Positions 9,941 through 22,503 of a stretch of DNA of 64,000 nucleotides are shown here, piece after piece. Each line of letters begins with the position of its first letter. Position 1 is the first letter of the stretch. A model generated the notes under the pieces. That model did not search any database. It was not told the origin of the DNA and worked only from the letters and a program-made list of their open reading frames with translations. A program made the translations under genes and the position numbers. This stretch comes from Nemertoderma westbladi (lineage: Eukaryota; Xenacoelomorpha; Nemertodermatida; Nemertodermatidae): NCBI GenBank assembly GCA_032718475.1, contig JAUCBJ010004124.1, positions 1 through 64,000 of the forward strand, written 5' to 3'.

Positions 9941-11449
9941 TTTCAAACGGGTCGAGGTTAATCCGAATTGTTTTATCTCTAATTTAATTAATCTAATATT
10001 CTCTAATCCAATCTAATTTAATCCAAATTGTTAGAATCTCTACAAAATGATAAAAAACGAAATAAAAGTAAATATACCAAATCTAGCTGCGTTGTCGCTA
10101 GCTTCCGCATTGTTCGTTGACATGGTGTCCCGAATCGCATCTTCCTTATCCATCTGGGTGGTATTCTCTCGTTGCTTTCATACATGATAGCGCCACATTT
10201 CCATATCTTGTCGCTCATGAACGTCTTCGGAGTATATGAGGTCGCTTGGATCCCCAGCCCAACACGGACCCGAGCTGCCCCTGGCCACGTTAGCGCCGCT
10301 ACGCCTATTCCCTATCCAACAGGTGTAGAAGAACGGGTGGAAGATGAAGCGGCTAACGTGCAGGAAAAGCTCGAGGCCGGTCTCTCCGAGGGCTATTCGA
10401 CTATTGTAGTGCAACTGGAATTAGTCTGCAATAGGGTTTCGGTTCACTACAGTAAACACACGGAGAATAGCTGTTATTCGTACTATCGTGCAAACTAACA
10501 CACCCAATGCTACAACACGCACAAATGTCCGTTACAAAAGGATCAACATTTGGTAAATATAGCGGTAGAATAGGGTATTGCTCATTCACACAGATCTGGG
10601 TCTACTGTGATATTATTACGTCTTTGTTGGTTGTATTATTTAATTTATTTACTTGGTTGTGATGTTTGTCTGTATAGTATCGGTGTTTATACTATTGTCG
10701 TATTAATGTCGTGATTAAAGGGTTGGTGGTATGAAAAACCAGTAATGAATAATATAAATATAGATTTACGCGATCTAGTGACTTAAACTAGGTTTACTCA
10801 TCCCTTGGGAGAGAACCACTAAGTGGACCGCAACCGTTCCCGTAATGCTTATTATTACAGTGACTTGAACGGATTTATATGAATATGATATTGTATTAAT
10901 CAATATCAAGCTATGTTGGTTCTTGAAGTTTCAAGCCAACTAATAATTGACATCTCTTACTGTACTCTGGCAATTGATAAGAAGTGGGAGTAGTAATTAA
11001 GACTCTGCATTCAAGTGTTATTGGGCCGTCATAATACAGCAAGACCAAGGTTTGTTATTGTCATGCGTCATGTTTAATAATGACTTATCATGACTAGTGT
11101 ATTTTATTATAATTTTATTTGTTACTCCCTTATGTATTCGGGTTATACAAGAAGTGGCAGGCCATCTTCAGAATTTACCCAGAGTTTGGTTTAACCGAAA
11201 TAAAGGATATGGATTCCGCATTCAATTGTATTATCACCGTCATCATATAATTATTAAGGGTCTTGGTTGGCTGGTGTCATGTTTAATAATGACTTATTGC
11301 AACATGTTGTCAAGAGTTGGGCTCAGGTTTCATGCGTCGTGTGTATAACGACCTATATGCTATATTTTGCTTATGGTAATTTATTATTATTTAAATGGAA
11401 CCACTGGCAATAGCCTACCACTTTATATCTAATTTATATCTAATTTATA
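9941..11449. other. non-coding, AT-rich; weak internal repeats
   Basis: Short ORFs near 10172-10498 (both strands) match nothing I recognise. From about 11070 there are recurring pieces (AATAATGACTTAT, TTTCATGCGTCGTG) related to the tandem block that follows. Positions 11352-11398 are nearly identical to 43859-43906. Confidence 0.45.
11352..11398 (+). repeat. dispersed 47-bp repeat, copy A
   Basis: Begins CCTATATGCTATATTTTGC and differs at only one base from 43859-43906 (AAATGG versus AAGTGG near the end). The flanks do not match, so this is the shared core of some dispersed repeat. Confidence 0.75.
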
Positions 11450-11670
11450 ACGACTTATCATGAAACATCCCACAATTCTTAATAGTATTCTAGAATGTTC
11501 TAGAACTGAGATCAAGTTTCATGTACTGTGTATAAAACAGTTTATCATGAAACATCCCACAGTCCTATTGTTTATGTCATTTTATTCGCAATTGTTCTAG
11601 AACTAAGCTCAAGTTTCATGCACCGTGTATAAAACGATTTATCATGAAACATCCCATAGTCCTATTGTTA
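11450..11670 (+). repeat. tandem repeat, about 90-95 bp, ~2.5 copies
   Basis: TTTATCATGAAACATCCCA recurs near 11456, 11542 and 11637, with GTTCTAGAACTRAGNTCAAG between copies. The unit also contains the inverted pair TTTCATG/CATGAAA. Confidence 0.75.
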
Positions 11671-11833
11671 TTTGGGGACGTAAGCAATGTAAGAATAAAT
11701 TACGTTAGCCTGTCAAGCTGAATATATGGCATATTTTTAAAAACGTATGGGGTCAGTGGTTAACGACGCAACATAACCCGTTCCCACGCTTGAGTGTGAT
11801 ATGCAGCGCACTCAAATGTTTCAAGGGAGTTAA

Positions 11834-12112
11834 CTATTCCAATAAAAAATATGTTAAGTCTGTTGGGTTGACTTCTTGCTTGCCGTAGTTGCCAGATTCT
11901 TCGCATGCCATTTCTAGCAGGCAGAGGCGGCCTATAGGACGATTGAGTCTCTGGGGGATGAAGTTTAGCTTGCCCTTTTCCCTCAGCACTACTAGATCCA
12001 CTGATCTTACCAGGCCATCCGCGCTGACGTGTGTTTTTACTATGCGCGCTGTCTGCCAATATTTCCGCGGTGGATCAGGATCCACTACTAATACTCATCC
12101 CGATGATCGTCA
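11834..12112 (-). pseudogene. BEL/Pao pol C-terminal domain, fused to truncated RT by deletion
   Basis: Reads DPDPPRKYWQTARIVKTHVSADGLVRSVDLV, then RLNRPIGRLCLLE and a short tail. This is the DUF5641-like pol end ('P...W..AR+V......DG.VR.VD+', closing 'R....LCLLE'). Just upstream, near 12110, the RT segment ends at KADDHRDEY, so the two parts are joined across the deletion. Confidence 0.75.
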
Positions 12113-13600
12113 GCTTTCCGGTGTAACACTGAGCACGAGTTAGAAGGGCTGGATATGATATCGAACGCCTGTATAGTCATACGATACTCAACTGGATTGG
12201 AATTCAAGTCACCTTCTGTCCACCACAAAAAGCGCATGCTGTCCCTGTCAATGTCCAAGGCTTTCACTTGCAGAAACATACCTTCTATGTCCGAAGCAAA
12301 GGCGACGGCGTATTGTCTCATGCGTATCAGTATCCCGGGCAAAGATTGTAACAAGTTGGGTCCGGGTAATAGCTCAGAGTTGAGGGACTGTCCTTGGTAC
12401 TTGTCCTTGGTTTGTCTTCCCATTCGACATAGTGGTGAGTAAGGTAATAAGTTCGGTCGGTCCTGGGGGCGTCGGGTGGAACAAGTTCCGCATATCCCTT
12501 ACTTATGAATTTTGTCATTTGTTCCTTATAAAGTTCATGAGCAGTGGGATTGGCTGCGAGGCGTCTTTCCAATTGTGAGATACGTTTGTATGCTAGTGTT
12601 TCGTTATTGCATAGCTTAGGTTGCTGGGACCGCCAGAGAAGCCCTACCTCGTACTTACCTTGCTCTGGCAGAAATTTGGTGGTAGTTCTCTGGATCTGTT
12701 TCGCTCGCTCCTCTTCTACTGATAACGCCTTGTTGTTGGAATTCGGCTCAAGGGCTTCTTGCTGCATCCACTTGATAGTATATTCTTCAAGTTTCAAAAG
12801 ATGCCGTGCTTCGTTAAGATCATTTATTTCCTGTTGTAGTTCTGAAGGTGCGTTTGACAAATTGCACAGTTGTAATTGCGTGTTGAGGAGTTCTTGGTCA
12901 GTGATCGGTAATGTGTCGTCAGGTTCGCAGTAATTTGGAAGCGAATGGTCTTGGTCAGAAGACAGGGACGTGTCACTATCGCTGTCCGATTGGTCCAGGG
13001 TCGGCGATGCGTCTTCTGTCGCTATAGTTTCATTACTATAGTGTGTTGTAAAATTACAGGTGTCTGTGTCCAATTTCGTAGGTCCCTTTCGTTCCAATAG
13101 GGTCCTTTGTGAAGGACCGGTACAGAACCATCCTACTCTTGTCCGACAGTCGTAAGCCGACATAGGTTTCGGATGTCTAGGTCGTTTCTCTAGAATTTCT
13201 AAAGCCTCAGGAACGTTCTGACCTATTAGCATTTGTACGCCTGGATAGTCTGGGGTAAAACGGGGAATGTTGTAACTATGTACGAAGGTGTCATTGTCCC
13301 AGTTATAAGCCTTGGCTTGGCTTTTTGCAAAGTTACGAATAGCGACCATTTTAATGTTGGAAACTTTATCTCGGCCACTGACGTCCTGTGGTGTCGATAG
13401 AGATGCTTTATAATATCTTGTCGCGATCGTCGATTGCCAACGCTTCATTATCCCAGATAATGTTAATTTCATGTCGTGCCCTTGCTCCTCAGCAAACAAG
13501 CAAGAATTTTGCCAGCTCGGCATCAATGAAAGTACCTGTACTTCCGGTGTCCATGAGGGCGTTGACTATGACGCTATTACTTCCCGCATGGAGTCTAACT
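12113..13600 (-). pseudogene. BEL/Pao protease and N-terminal half of RT
   Basis: At about 13600-13480 one frame reads NALMDTGSTGTFIDAELA: the aspartic-protease triad D-T-G is intact. It is followed after a frameshift by PQDVSGRDKVSNIKMVAI, YPGVQMLIGQNVPEALEILEKRP and RTRVGWFCTGP. The RT begins around 12600 (ELVPPDAPRTDRTYYL); a frameshift follows near 12400, then LNSELLPGPNLLQSLPGILIRMR, FASDIEGMFLQVKALDIDRDSMRFLWW, ending near 12113. The YVDD box lies in the deleted part. Confidence 0.75.
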
Positions 13601-14745
13601 TGAAGTACTGGGAACTCTCAGACTCCGACATCCTCGAAAGCATCCTCGAGCATTAGTGTCGCTCTCCACCTTGCAGCAGTCATCCAGCGCAGATTCTTCA
13701 TAGGTGAAGGCTTCATATATGCTAACATGGTTGCAGCATTCGTCGTCATCCGAAAACTCACCCGGAAGAAAGGCGTCTGGTCCCACGTCAGATGAGTCAG
13801 TCTCACAGTCTGTAAAGTGCACATGTTTGTCCGGCTCCTCCTTAGGGGCTCGGTCTTGGTGCAATAAAGGGTGATGGGATCCTTGGCACACTGGACAAGT
13901 CTTTATACCCACTAATCTACATTTACGTCGTAAATGTCCTGGTTTAAGGCATAAAAAGCATGTTGACAAGTCCAAGACTGTCTGCCGTCTCTCTTTCAGG
14001 GTTTTCTTTAAGAAGGCATTGCATTTCGCAAGCGGATGTGAGTCTGTTTTACAAAGAGAACACTTAGGGACAGTGCTACCAGCTGTTATTGTTTTGTAAG
14101 TTTTAGAAGCTGATTTTCGACTGTCCTTGGACGTTTTCTTTGTAGAATTAACAGACTTGAGGGGGGGAGCCCTTCGATTAAGTTTGCCCTGACTATTTGG
14201 TTTATTCTCATTTTGAGAATTTGCATTACTGTAGTACACACTTTCGCATTCCTCGGCATCTGTATCAGAGCGATCGGAGGGACACTCCTCATAATTAGTG
14301 ATGTAGGCATACCGCCTTTTTGTTGTCGCTTTATCGGTACCCTTTGCGTCAGAATGGGTGCTCTTTTCCCAATTTATGGTGATGAGGTGGGTAGAGGTTT
14401 CTGCCTTTAAGAAACTCCTGAATGAGTCCATATCTGGGAAGCATCCATGTTTGAGTTTATAGTTATACCTATATCTATCCCATCTGGTTCCCGTAGAACC
14501 CTTGGGCAACGCATTAGAAACAAACTGGACTGTCATACAAGTATCGTATACTTGTTTCTGCCCAAGCCAATCAAGTTGGCGACAGATTTCCTCCACTTCA
14601 TCCCTAAACTCTACGATCCCATTTTGAATGGATTTGTTTTTAGAGATTAGTCTGTCATTCATATTACGTGCCAAACTTTCTTCATTTCCCTACCGCTCCT
14701 TTAAGGTATCCCAAACAGTGTTAATGCCGTCTACATGGCCTACAT
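13595..14745 (-). pseudogene. BEL/Pao gag C-terminal part with zinc knuckles
   Basis: Reads LISKNKSIQNGIVEFRDEVEEICRQLDWLG, FVSNALPKGSTGTRWDRYRYNYKLKHG and DMDSFRSFLKAE (gag core), then knuckles CSLCKTDSHPLAKC and CFLCLKPGHLRRKC and a third partial CPVCQGSHHPLLH. The C-terminal acidic stretch (CETDSSDVGPDAF..., FSDDDECCN) precedes the protease. It aligns without gaps to the paralogue at 50.9-51.9 kb. Confidence 0.8.
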
Positions 14746-15445
14746 ATTTTGCGGCCATCTGTTTTGGGGGTCCTCCAGACAGCTTATTAGGTACCTAAGC
14801 TTTTCACGTTTGCTTAGTGGGGACTCTAGAATACTGTCTTTACAGAATTCTACAAAGGGTAGCCATTTCAGTTCGTCACCATCAAATTTTAAAATTTGAC
14901 CCGAGGAGACGCACTGTCTGGCTTCATTCCTGGCCATGTGTCTGGTTAAGTCAGCTTGTACTGCCGAAGAATTTAATAGAATTTCTGTTAGATGCGAGCT
15001 TTGGTCGTTCTGACATGCCGTATTTTCGGCATGGATGCCACTCACATCTGAGGCACGTTTCAGGATTTTCACGCCCTGTGACGCTACTTGTGGGTCTGCT
15101 TTTCTATTGGTTAGTGTGATATGGTCCTGCATTAAAGCTATTTGTTGTTCTAAGTTACCAGTCTTTAATGCTAGAGACTCATTTTCATGAAACAAGGAAT
15201 CGTTTCTTTGTAATAGAGAGTCAATGATTTCTCGTGAGTTGTCGCTGTCCAGGGGTCTGGATTGTCTGACTTCTGGCACGCGATTGCAAGTGTTATGTAG
15301 GTTGGGGTCTAGCGGGGATACATAGGCCTCTGGAGGTGTAATAAAGTCACCTCGAGGGAACACCTCAATGGCGAAAACCTGACACCAGCCCTGGGGTAGG
15401 TCTCTCCCTGCCCGTCGTTTATGAACGGCGCTCCCTTGCCGGATG
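14740..15445 (-). pseudogene. BEL/Pao gag N-terminal part
   Basis: Contains a coiled-coil-like stretch (LLQRNDSLFHENESLALKTGNLEQQIALMQDH) and the gag signature ARNEARQCVSSGQILKFDGDELKWLPFVEFCKDSI ... KLRYLISCLEDP, matching 50688-50870. A frameshift near 14745 separates it from the rest of gag. The open frame runs further to 15609, but the part beyond about 15445 is RTE-derived sequence, not gag. Confidence 0.7.
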
Positions 15446-18343
15446 GGCTGCCCATGCCTTTCCCTTACATATTCGAAGGTGCTAACCTTCGAATTCGTGC
15501 TTTGGGGGAACCAATGAGACACCTCCAATGTTATATAGTGTCTGGTTGGAGATGTGTGCATTGTACTTGACACAATGAACCCGGCGTAGCATTCTTGTGA
15601 ATGTGCCATCCAGAGATTTGGTTTCCTCAGCAGTTAGAGCCCAGCATGGACTCCCGTAGAGGAGTACTGAAACTACTGCTGCTCTAAATAATCGGACCTT
15701 AAGTTTCCGATTAATTCTAGGTGACTTCCAAATCCTGGAAAGCCTATTCAAGGCTGCCCATGCCTTTCCCTTACGTATTCGAAGGTCCTCACCTGACTTC
15801 CGGATCCATGATCCCAGGTAACAGAAGTCGTCCACATGCTCAAGCATACCATCCTTTGAACTTATGCTCATCCGATCAGAGACTTGCTGAGGACTTTCAA
15901 AGTTAACTGTCAGAATTTTGGTCTTTCTGGAGTTAGTAAAAAGACCAACACTAGAAGCAGCATGTTCTAATGAGCTGAGGAGCCGTTGGGCTCCCTCTAA
16001 TGATTCTGAGAGTACTCCTAAGTCATCAGCAAAGTCTAGATCAGTTAGGTACTTGGCAGGATTTCCTCGACTTCTGGAGCCAGTAGGTGGAGTTATCATC
16101 ACCCCATCATCATTATGATGATCTAAGGACATGCGTAGAACATAGTCAACCACAATAATGAACAAGAATGGTGCAAGTGTGTCTCCTTGGAGGACGCCCC
16201 ATAACACTTCAAATGGTTCTGTGTCACCGTCAACAGTAGACACAAATGTTGTCGAACCATCGTATACTGATCTGATTGCTGCAATAATTTCATCAGGAAT
16301 CCCATATAATGAAAGTATGCTGAACATACGTGACCGAGAGACTGAATCAAAGGCCTTGAAGAAGTCAACAAAGATAACAGCCAGATGCCGGTCTTTCTTT
16401 TTTGATAATTCTTCAATTATCCTTCTAAGTGCCAAAATGGGCTCCATGGTCCCACGACCTTTACGGAACCCATTCTGATTTCCACGGAGCAGTCTTTCAA
16501 TGGGATCCCTGATGCGATTTAATAGAATCCTATTGTATAGCTTTGCAGCAATCGAGATCAATGAGATTCCCCGAAAAGAACCATAGAGTGTTAGGTTGCC
16601 CTTCTTGGGAACTGGCACCAACTTATTTGTTTTCATTTCTTGTGGGACTCTTGTTGTTCGGTACATGTCTACTATGATGGGATAGATGAGCTTTAAACAC
16701 TCAGGTATTTTAAAGACCTCAGGGGGAACACCATCTACTCCACTGGCACGATTGGTCTTAATGCTCTTTGCAGCAGCCTTCACTTCTGCAAAGGAGATAT
16801 CGCCAATGGGAATATCTGGGAGTACAGACTCAGACACTTTTACTTCTATAAAGTTATCAGGCAATACCCTGTCATAATTGAGGAGCTTTTCAAAGTGGGC
16901 TTTCCAACCATTGAGGCGATCGGCTGGTGATTCAGCCTTAACCTTGGTGGTTGGTTGGCTTTTCCGCCCAGTAAGCAGATTGATCGATTTCCATGCCTGG
17001 GATGATTGCCTGCTGTCGTCAGCATCATTGATGGCATCAACCTGTTGGTTTATTAGCTCCTGTAAATTAGCAGAGTACTGCCTGTTCAGGGACCTAGATG
17101 CAGCCTTAACTGCATTCTTGGCTGCTGTAGTCTGTTTGAGTCGGGACTCTTTCTGCGCCTTATGAAGGTCATTTCGGCACTTCTGAATTTTGTTGTCAGT
17201 CCAGCGGGCCCATTTCCTGTTTCGAGGGTATACAGGAACTGTTTCTGCAGCTTCTAACTTAACTGCTTCTGTAAAGGCAGTATAGCCCTCACAGTGATCT
17301 GCCGCCTCAGAGGCAAGAGCCTCATACCTGTTGCTCAGCTGTAGTGTGAAGCTGGATCTCACACTTGGCTGTTGCAACAGAGAGGACCAGTCATGCCGCG
17401 GCAAGGCAGATTTCGTTGTTCTGCTAGCACGCAGACTAAGTCTTACCTTGGCCACAATAAGGCGGTGATCACTGGAGAAGGGTCGAAGTGTAAATGCATT
17501 ACAGTCTTGTATAGAGCTCCTGTATTTCCTACGAAACAGAATATGGTCTATCTGGGACTTGTGACCACTGGGTCCACTATGAGTCCATAGCTTTCCAGTT
17601 CGCTTCTTGAACTGGGTTCCAGCCGAAAACAATCCATTTCCAGAGACAAAATCCTGAAGATGGACAGAATTTCGGTTAACACTATTGCTATAGACCCAGG
17701 GCGATGTAGGTGATTGATGCAGACTTGCATTAAAGTCTCCCAGGAATGTTAAGAATGCATGCTGATCCACTCCATCAGTAGCTGCTTGTAGATTGTGGTA
17801 GAAATTGTCCACCTCCTCTACAGGGGCAACACTAGTTGGAGAGTAGCACACAATCAGAACCACCTTAGGAAACTTCTTAGCCAGTCTTCCAGAACATGAG
17901 AAGTGGCAACGGATGATGCGGTTAGAGATTTGGTCTATTTTGTCCAATGCTGCATGTGCAGTTGGATTCATCAATAGACCAATTCCACCATTGCCACTAT
18001 CATCTGCTGACGCGAGGGCGAGTCGCCAACCGCCCCCCATGTCCTTAATCAGAACCTCATCAGTCTGTCCAGTCTGCATTCGGTGCTCTTGAACACCCAC
18101 TGCGCTAAGAGAAAGCTTATCTGCCAAGGCAGTCAGCTCACCTTGTCGCATTTGGGACCCGAGTGTTAGGGTGTTTACTGAGGCTAGTCTTGTGACTTGC
18201 CTCAGATTCACCAATGGCTTTGTTGGTCGGGGTGGAACATGAGAGTAGCCTCCAACTCCAGAACTCCTGCCTGAAGGCCAGTGGATAACTGACACATAGG
18301 TCGGGAGACCGAGTGGAGTGGACACATCCAAGCTAGATGCCAA
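15446..18343 (-). mobile_element. RTE-clade LINE, copy 1 (3' end lost and rearranged)
   Basis: A long uninterrupted frame encodes endonuclease plus RT, nearly identical to the + strand copy at 22811-26892. The 3' end is truncated at about 15500: the second copy continues for a further ~85 codons here missing. The 35 bp at 15446-15480 duplicate the element's own interior at 15752-15786 with one mismatch, and a small palindrome (CGAAGGT/ACCTTCG) sits at the junction. Confidence 0.85.
15500..18343 (-). CDS. RTE-type endonuclease/reverse transcriptase polyprotein, C-terminally truncated
   Basis: About 947 sense codons without a stop before the junction. An AP-endonuclease domain lies at about residues 55-300, with VNTLTLGS, GVQEHRMQ, FLGDFNASL and SSDHRLIVAKV, so its catalytic residues look intact. 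The RT lies at about 520-850: LVPVPKKGNLTLYGSFRGISL, NQNGFRKGRGT, FVDFFKAFDSV (box A, ~664), GVLQGDTLAPFLF (box B) and DFADDLGVL (box C, ~770). The protein nicks target DNA and reverse-transcribes its own RNA there. What is missing is the C-terminal ~60-85 residues (EQNRLRFAGHCFRRED... in the other copy). It is presumably young, since the frame is open and very close to copy 2. Confidence 0.85.
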
Positions 18344-18404
18344 CCTCGTTAGTGGCCCCGACCTAAGCTAGTTGGAGTCGCTTAGAGGCTGATAAGAAGA
18401 AACG

Positions 18405-18419
18405 AGGTTCTCAGCTATT
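18405..18419 (+). repeat. target-site duplication of the CR1/L2-like LINE, left copy
   Basis: AGGTTCTCAGCTATT, identical to 22647-22661. The two copies bracket the LINE exactly. Confidence 0.85.
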
Positions 18420-18641
18420 AATTTTTTAATTTCTCTTTTATTTCATCCATAAAGAATAGGACATATTAGAATTACCGGAACACACTAAACACAATTAAGT
18501 AATACTATAAAGCGCAAATTTTATATATTGGTAAGTATATACTGTACGTAGATAAATAATTAATTAAATAATTCTAACACTTATAAATATAAGTAGATTT
18601 AGCTCGTAGGCGGCGATATGACTTATAAATAACGGAAGTGC

Positions 18642-20040
18642 CTAGGCAGTAATATCGAGTTGCACTGCACATAGAACTTCGTTATTCGACTCGAATACTC
18701 GCGAAAATAAGCTATGCAGGGCAAAGCGATGTATATGAACAACCGAGGGGATTCCAAGGCTGACTAGCATCTTACTAGCACTATAATCAGGACCGCCAGG
18801 AATACAAAATAGTTTCTTTATTGATTTAGTAAGGGCTACTTTCACACTATTAAAAACCCGCTGGCTGTAGTATGTATCAGCCCAGAGAGCATTACAATAA
18901 ATATTGCAGCAATAGCTACGTAATAGTCTAACCTTAACTGCATGAGAACAGTAATTGAATTTACGAATTATAATATTTGCACGAGAGTACAATGACCTTG
19001 TCTGAGCTTTAATATCGACATCGTCGGAGAAATCCGACGTAATGAAATGCCCTAAATATTTAAATTTAGTAACTACTTCTAATACATTGCTACCAAGTCT
19101 AAAATGTGTACAAATTCTAGAATACTTCCTATAGCCGCTATGTAGAACAATAACCTTCGACTTTCTAGGGTTGAAATTAATGTTATTGCAGTTAGCGAAG
19201 TTACTACAAATATCAAGGAGCTGTTGCAGTGCAACTGGCGATGTACTAATCAAACCCAGGTCATCTGCGTAAATCAGATGGTTTAAACATTTATCTAATG
19301 TACACCCCAGTTGAGAGTCCGAAAGTTCGATACTCAGTCCATTAATGAAAACTGTGAATAATCTGGGTGATAAAATAGTTCCCTGCATTACTCCATTTGT
19401 TCGATGAAATGGTTTGGAGTACACCCCATCCCACTTTACATATATAATCTGATTTTTATACCAAAATAACAGTACTCTAAGAATAAATAATGTAATGCCG
19501 CGTTCATAAAGTCGCATAAAAAGGATCGATAGATCCACTGTATCAAATGCCTTCTTAGCATCTAGGAATGCCACGTAAACATTCGATCCATTTAGTAAGT
19601 AATAATTAATGTTAAAAAAATTTTTAAATCCGAATTGATTATCTGTCGTGTATAAACAATGATCAATCCTAGACAGAATGATTAATTCATACAGTTTACC
19701 AATAATACTTGCTAGAGATATGGGTCTATAATTATTCTCATCGGATTTGTCACCCGATTTGTCTTTCACAATTGGCACAGCTACTGCGGAGATCATGGAT
19801 TTCGGGAGGAATCCATGGATATTAAAAGCACTAAAAAGCATTGATAAAAATACCATCACGGAATGAGGCCCGTATATAATATGTTCAGCAAAAATACTGT
19901 CATTTCCAGCTGCCTTATGCTCTTTCAAATGCCGAACAGCTATTATAACCTCGTCCACAGTAAAAATCATGTCGCGATTAAAATTTAGGTTACTAAACAT
20001 CATAATTATTTGACACCGAATTAAAAATTCCATCGAAGTG
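18642..20040 (-). pseudogene. LINE reverse transcriptase, internal deletion
   Basis: Reads KDKSGDKSDENNYRPISLASIIGKLYE, FLDAKKAFDTVDLSILF (box A), RTNGVMQGTILSPRLFTVF (box B) and LIYADDLGLI (box C intact), then NFNPRKSKVIVL and a thumb-like tail with KFKYLGHFI. The segment expected between 'DNQFGFK' and 'YYLLNGSNVYVAFLDAKKAFD' is short: about 15-20 residues including the usual GHST stretch are missing. The frame joins the upstream endonuclease ORF by a frameshift near 20000-20030. Confidence 0.85.
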
Positions 20041-21389
20041 ATCCCCCCACATAGATGCTATATTAGCGGAACCCGAGGCACCGCCGACTTTCGATGGGCA
20101 GGAACTACTGTATTGCGATTCACGTTTAATGTTCGACCAGAATGCGTATGAGTCACCATTAGCAAGCGAGGTTGCGTGTTTATCCGCCCGTGCGATATTC
20201 ACATCGCGTTTGCACCGCCGAAAAGCCCATTTAAACCGGGCTCTAGTGCGGATCATATTAACATGTATTGTACCGACACGAGGACTGTTTGCATCTTTCC
20301 ATTCAAGGAAAGCTTCCCTTGACTCCTGATAGAGAACTTTAACTGAATCGTTCCATCCTGGAATTCTTGGAGGAAATTTTGAATTGCTAGTGCTGGTACA
20401 CGGGATAGTTTCAACAGCGGCTGCAGTCATTGCCGAAACGACCGAGGTGTAGATGTCGGATAAGCTATCCAGATGAACTGTACAGTGGGTGTCCCGGCAA
20501 CCCAAACAGTTCCAGTCATATCTGATGTTCGCAAGTTTCTCAGTTGCAACTCGGCTATAATTAGCCAAGTCGGCAATACTAGCTTTCTCCCACATTGGTT
20601 TACGAGGTTTAGCCGTGCGATTTTCCGTGTCGGAGGACCCCATATCAGTTTTACAGTTAATATCAATATCCACAATAATCGGCATATGGTCAGAGGTTGA
20701 TGTATCATAGCTGATAGCTGTATCTGTGATTGACGCCTTCATTGCTACAGAAGCAACACAATGGTCAAGCCATGAGGTGCTTTTATATAACGGGTTTACG
20801 TATGTGAAGGAATTTGTTGGCAAATTCGACGTATCCATGATTTCCATACTGTTCTCAGCACACCAGTACCTAGTTCCTGAAAGAAACCTCTAGAGGGATC
20901 TGCATTGGAGTCGCCTATAATAGCTACTCTACTAAATGGTAGTGTATCAACTAGAGCATGTAGCTTCCCCAGACATTCCACATACTCATCGACATTGGCC
21001 TGGCATTCCCAAGGAAGGTATACGTTTACCAATAATATATCATCACCCTGTTTATCTGCAACCTTAATTGCGAGATAGCGCGGGTCAGATGAATCCACCA
21101 CCTCAACCGCATCGGATATGTCTTTCCTCCAAAATACGTCAAGGCCTCCATATGGTCTACCAACAAGAGTGCCTAGGCTGAGATCGACCTGGGAGGATCC
21201 CTTAACATCAAAGTCCTTCGAAAGTGACTCAAGGAATGTAATGTCCTGCTTCGGAAGTAAGTGTTCTTGGATAAATATAATATCAGAGTCTTCAAAGAGT
21301 TTATTCAGTACAAATCGACTCTTTGCTGTACGGATAGAATTTGCATTATACGATGACAGTTTCATTATCATTTGTTTTATTTTCTGCAC
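19993..21389 (-). pseudogene. LINE apurinic-type endonuclease and linker, two frames
   Basis: The first segment (21389-20796) starts KLSSYNANSIRTAKSRFVL with the expected N, then DIIFIQEHLL (catalytic E), GRPYGGLDVFWRKD, RYLAIKVADKQGDDILLVNVYLP and VAIIGDSNADP (D/N). A frameshift near 20840 moves to 20847-19993 with PLYKSTSWLDHCVAS and SDHMPIIVDIDI (the S-D-H motif), then the endonuclease-RT linker. It would have cut genomic target DNA. Confidence 0.8.
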
Positions 21390-22503
21390 CTTCGGCTGCG
21401 GGCAATGGTGTCTGGGGCTTTGATTGTCTTACCATGTTGAAACCCGAGTAGCCCCTCCGCTCAAACCACTCCCGAATCTGAACACGTGGGTGCCAGAGAG
21501 CGGCAGCACTCTCCGATTTCATTGTATCCGCTTCCACTTTACTACATGTGACCACAAACGATTTGTAGAAAGTCGTCTTATTATCCACTTCCTCACAAGT
21601 AACCGTGTAGTCGAACGTATCCTTAATGAAGGTTACCACCCTCTCTGGAGACTCGTTCACATCGATATGGGATACATACAGCTTGTTTACTGGAGTTGCA
21701 CTGTGATGTGTTAAACTGTTTCCAGTTCCCACTAGCTGCCCTCGCCTAGGCCTTTGTTTTCATCCAACTGTCCCGCTCGCATTCGGATTCGCTGCATCCG
21801 GCATCTTCTGCTCTGTGGAGTCCGATATCTTCATCGGACGTCCCCGCTTTCCAACTACGATCATATCTGGCGTTGCAGGCTGTGAGGCCAGATCTGCCCA
21901 GGAAACATTTGTTTTGTTATTGTTATCAGGTGCAACAGATTCCGGGTTCGAAGGTTGCATGTTTCCATTCTTTCCGGCTGCCTTCCGACGTTGTTGCCTA
22001 CCGGTAGGTGTAGACTCCGACTGGTTGCTGATGTCAACGAATACAGGAGTGTCCGCCATACTGGGTGTCGAGGCACGCGGACGGGCCTCTAGCACGGCAA
22101 CACACTCCTTTAGTGCATTCACATCTACGGAAAGGCTTGCTATGATTGACCCGGCGGGGCTAATTGGAGGAAGACGCGTGAAGTCCTCCACCACAAACTT
22201 AGGTCGGGGATCAACAGCAGAAAATTCCGGAGATTCCAGAATATCCAGAACATCAATTACATAACGGCGACGCTTTAGCTCACCCATGTGCTTTTGTCCG
22301 AACCGCTTCTTTACATCACGGCCGTTGTCCAGTAACTCTATGAGCGCCAATCGTGCATCTTCGAAATCTGTCGTTGAAAACCCCGGCCAACATATCAATG
22401 TGTCAACCAATTCATTGTATGGAGTACCCCGTTGTAGCCTCAGAAAGGAATAGCAGAGGACTCCATTTTCACAATAACCCTTACTATCATCCATGGCAAC
22501 CAA
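21346..22503 (-). pseudogene. LINE ORF1, RRM-like nucleic-acid-binding protein, frameshifted
   Basis: Two frames: 22503-21760 (247 codons, N-terminal domain, disordered Ser/Pro/Asn-rich middle, KRGRPMKI-like basic patch) and 21732-21346 (VNKLYVSHIDVNESPERVVTFI ... FYKSFVVTCSK ... REWFERR, an RRM-like fold as in CR1-type ORF1). A frameshift lies between 21760 and 21732. The last codons overlap the endonuclease start by about 20-40 nt. Such ORF1 proteins coat the LINE RNA. Confidence 0.65.

Larger units (their letters stand above)
11834..15445 (-). mobile_element. internally deleted BEL/Pao retrotransposon (copy 2)
   Basis: On the reverse strand: gag, zinc knuckles, protease with an intact D-T-G triad, the first part of the RT, then a direct jump into the pol C-terminal domain. 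Most of the RT, the RNase H and the whole integrase are missing, so the copy could move only with enzymes supplied in trans. Its 5' side is joined to an RTE LINE at about 15446. LTRs were not identified with confidence on either side. Confidence 0.8.

Noticed and set aside
10172-10498. Overlapping ORFs on both strands in a GC-richer patch
   Set aside because: No recognised domain in either frame; could be an old exon or repeat but nothing supports it.
15482-15609. Reading the BEL/Pao gag start through to 15609
   Set aside because: That stretch is RTE sequence in another frame; the apparent gag start is a fusion artefact.
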